Origin: G963668605 sp963668605
Lineage (GTDB): Bacteria > Acidobacteriota > Terriglobia > Bryobacterales > Bryobacteraceae
Reading direction: 5' to 3'
Assembly: GCA_963668605.1 (NCBI GenBank)
Contig: OY764903.1
Location: forward strand, 5,766,001-5,830,000
DNA: 64,000 nucleotides
In this document: positions 61,847 to 64,000 of the stretch, piece after piece
How the letters are laid out: every line of letters begins with the position of its first letter
Numbering within the stretch: position 1 is the first letter of the stretch
The notes under the pieces: model-generated
Database searches by the model: none
Told to the model about the DNA's origin: nothing
The model's input: the letters and a program-made list of their open reading frames with translations, nothing else
Translations under genes and position numbers: made by a program

Positions 61847-63931
61847 CTATTTCTTCGGCAGCAGACCATTGCGGCGCAGCAGCGCGTCGGGGTCCGGATC
61901 TCGCCCCATAAAGTCGCGGAAAAGATCGCCCGGATCTTCGGCGTTGCCTTTTTCGAGGACCTTACGGCGGAACTCATCTCCCACGTTGCGGCTGAAGATA
62001 CCTTCTTTTTCGAAGCGCGTGAAGGCGTCGGCGTCGAGCACCTCAGCCCATTTATAGGAGTAGTAGCCTGCCGCATACCCGCCGGCGAAGATGTGCGAAA
62101 AACCAGCGATCATGGCGTAGTCAGCGGGTAGATCGGTGGGGCTGAAGCGCAACAGAATCTTGCGCGCATAGTCCAGCGCGTCGCCGTCTTTCTCTGCGCC
62201 CTGGTAGTCTGTGTGCAAATGCAGGTCCACGGTGCCGAGCGACAATTGCCGCATCTGCGAATTCGCGCTGCGGTATGTGCGCGCAAGCATCATCTTCCGG
62301 TATAACTCCTCCGGGATGCGCTCGCCGCTCTGATAATGGCGCGCGAACAGATCCAGACATTCTCGATTCCACGTGAAGTTTTCCATGATCTGGCTGGGCA
62401 GTTCGACGAAGTCCCAAGCGACGCCGCTCAGCCCACGCACGGGCACGTTGAGTAGCACAAAACTCATCAGGTGGCCGAACTCGTGAAACACGGTCTCCAC
62501 GTCACGCTTGGTGAGCAGTGCGGGCAGGGCTCCGACGGGCGGCGTGAGATTGCCGTTGATCGTACCCAGATGCGGCTTGAATCCGTCCGCCTCCGCGCCA
62601 CCAACGATCAGCGGATTGGCCCATGCTCCGCCGCGCTTCTCTTCGCGCGGAAACAGGTCCGCATAGAACGATCCGAGCAGCGTGCCATCGGTGTCGCGAA
62701 TCTCGAAATACTGCACCTGCGGATCCGCCAGGGCCACGCCTTCAATCTTCTTGATCTTCACGCCGTACAATTTCTCCACCAGACCAAACATGCCGTTGAG
62801 CACGCTCGGCAGCGGGAAGTAGGGCTTGAGCGCCTCTTCATCGAGGTCGTAGCGGGCTTTACGCATCTTCTCGGAATAGTAGGTGATGTCCCATGGCGCG
62901 AGGGGCGGTGCGTTGGGACCCTCCAGGCTCTTGCGGAACGCCGCCAGATCTTTATTCTCGGCGTCGAAGGCGCCACGCGTTTTCTGTTCCAGCGTTCCAA
63001 GGAACGTGCGCACGTTTTCTCCGGACTTGGCCATGCGCTCCTCGGTCTGCAAATCAGCATAATTCTTGTACCCCAGCAACTTTGCGCGTTCGCGCCGCAA
63101 TTCCAGGATTCGCGCGAGGAGCGGCCGGTTGTCGCGCTCTCCGGTGGTGGCCCGAGTGGAGTAGGCGCGATACATCTTCTCGCGCGTCGCCGCATCGTCC
63201 ATGAAACGCGAGACGGCCAGGTAGCTCGGCTCCTGCAAACTGAAACGCCAGCCATCGATGCCTTTCTGCTTCGCGCTCTGACGCGCCGCAGAGCGGGCGC
63301 TTTCGGGCAAGCCCGCCAGTTTCGCCTCGTCGCGGATCACGATTTCAAACGCATTCGTTGAATCGAGAACGTTGTCGGCGAACTTCTTGCTGAGCCTGGC
63401 CAGTTCCACGCTGATCGCCTTCAGGCGCATCTTGTTCGCGTCGCTCAACTCAACGCCGCTGCGGCGAAAGCGTTTGAGCGTCACTTCGAGAAGTCGTTTG
63501 CGAGCTCCGGTCAGGGCTTTCGCCTCCGGCGTCTGCGAGTATTCCCTAACCTTCGAGTAGATGCCGGAATCGAGTGCCATGCTGGAATGAAACGCGCTGG
63601 TCTCTGGCAGGGTCTGGTCGATCGCTTTGCGCAGCTCGGGCGTAGTCGAGACGTTGTTGATGTAGTTGACAAAGCCTGTCGCGCGGTCCAGGTCTTCGGT
63701 GATCGCCTCCAGAGCGGCGAGCGTGTTTTCGAAGGTGCGCGGCGCGGAATTCGCGACATACGCGTCACGCTTCTTCTGCGCCTCGTCCAGGAGATACGTC
63801 ACGGCCGGCACAACATGTTCGGCGCGGATGCGGTCAAACGGAATACGCGGCTGCTTTTCAAGAAGCGGGTTGCCGGCGGGCGCCGCGATCAGCGCCAATG
63901 CGTTTGCGAGAACCAAGAGGGTGAGTTTCAT
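61847..63931 (-). CDS. M3 family oligopeptidase
   Basis: A 694-aa zinc metallopeptidase like oligopeptidase A or dipeptidyl carboxypeptidase. The zinc site HEFGH is in ETVFHEFGHLMSFVLL (about residue 470) and the third ligand Glu is probably in VELPSQIMENFTWN (about 500). The large N-terminal helical region (about 30-400) is normal for the family. A signal peptide (LTLLVLANALALIAAPAG) starts at ATG 63931, so the enzyme is exported, whereas many M3 enzymes are cytosolic; a start at 63973 is also possible. It degrades short peptides. The tRNA gene lies just past its stop, on the other strand. Confidence 0.9.
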   Translation of the reverse strand: MKLTLLVLANALALIAAPAGNPLLEKQPRIPFDRIRAEHVVPAVTYLLDEAQKKRDAYVANSAPRTFENTLAALEAITEDLDRATGFVNYINNVSTTPELRKAIDQTLPETSAFHSSMALDSGIYSKVREYSQTPEAKALTGARKRLLEVTLKRFRRSGVELSDANKMRLKAISVELARLSKKFADNVLDSTNAFEIVIRDEAKLAGLPESARSAARQSAKQKGIDGWRFSLQEPSYLAVSRFMDDAATREKMYRAYSTRATTGERDNRPLLARILELRRERAKLLGYKNYADLQTEERMAKSGENVRTFLGTLEQKTRGAFDAENKDLAAFRKSLEGPNAPPLAPWDITYYSEKMRKARYDLDEEALKPYFPLPSVLNGMFGLVEKLYGVKIKKIEGVALADPQVQYFEIRDTDGTLLGSFYADLFPREEKRGGAWANPLIVGGAEADGFKPHLGTINGNLTPPVGALPALLTKRDVETVFHEFGHLMSFVLLNVPVRGLSGVAWDFVELPSQIMENFTWNRECLDLFARHYQSGERIPEELYRKMMLARTYRSANSQMRQLSLGTVDLHLHTDYQGAEKDGDALDYARKILLRFSPTDLPADYAMIAGFSHIFAGGYAAGYYSYKWAEVLDADAFTRFEKEGIFSRNVGDEFRRKVLEKGNAEDPGDLFRDFMGRDPDPDALLRRNGLLPKK

Positions 63932-64000
63932 AACCGAGGGTCGGGTTTCAAATCCTTCATTAGGATAGCCCATCAGACTGCCTGGAACGACTACAATACA

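Overview
The window is high-GC and densely coded on both strands. It looks like a chromosomal segment of an Acidobacteriota bacterium of the Solibacter/Bryobacter type. The markers are a C-terminal domain typical of Solibacter proteins (996-aa protein at 47258), a very large Oar-like TonB receptor with a carboxypeptidase-like N-terminal domain, a DUF1549/DUF1553 protein, PEP-CTERM surface proteins, a DUF6807 protein and a Tat-exported Gfo/Idh/MocA oxidoreductase. The assignment is inferred from protein families only; no rRNA is present.

Layout. 1-10.6 kb (minus strand): edge-truncated DUF1549/DUF1553 protein, DUF6807 protein, a glycosyltransferase-39-like gene broken by a frameshift in a run of eight C, a Gfo/Idh/MocA oxidoreductase, a giant TonB-dependent receptor, and a two-gene unit of a zinc-ribbon membrane protein and a POTRA-like/HEAT exported protein. 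10.7-15.5 kb: a coiled-coil protein, an arabinose/fucose-isomerase-like protein, an exported transpeptidase-like protein and an aldo/keto reductase. 15.6-20.5 kb (plus): a degenerate GGDEF protein, a radical SAM/SPASM enzyme, a hydrogenase-maturation-type protease, a PilZ protein and a cellulose-synthase-like GT2. 20.5-27.8 kb: a DASS anion transporter, a HAF-repeat PEP-CTERM protein, an MFS hexuronate-type transporter, a formylglycine-type sulfatase and a polysaccharide deacetylase. 28-34 kb: two exported TldD/TldE-like proteins followed by one polypeptide that fuses LptF and LptG. 34-37.2 kb (minus): a radical SAM protein, a LolA-like protein and an acyl-CoA dehydrogenase.

37.3-50.2 kb (plus) is a Tad/Flp-type pilus or secretion locus: LuxR-type regulator, polytopic membrane protein, prepilin peptidase, CpaB, secretin CpaC, TadZ, CpaF, TadB, TadC, a 30-residue membrane peptide and a 996-aa exported propeller-like protein. 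No Flp pilin or TadE/F/G is seen. 50.3-54.2 kb encodes an outer-membrane barrel, a decaheme cytochrome of the DmsE type, an MtrB/PioB-like porin and a small membrane protein, which together look like a porin-cytochrome conduit for electron transfer across the outer membrane. 54.2-64 kb: rhodanese, MurA, MurQ, a second PEP-CTERM protein with a near-consensus promoter, two terminators, an ErpA/IscA-type protein, a sigma/anti-sigma/CpxP-like stress module, a diheme cytochrome, tRNA-Leu(CAA) and an M3 oligopeptidase.

Cell-surface work is the recurrent theme: export of polysaccharide and LPS, degradation of sulfated or acetylated glycans, peptidoglycan turnover, pili and outer-membrane electron transfer. 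The best candidates for something undescribed are the Tad locus with its tiny membrane peptide, the exported TldD/E pair next to the fused LptFG, and the porin-cytochrome cluster.
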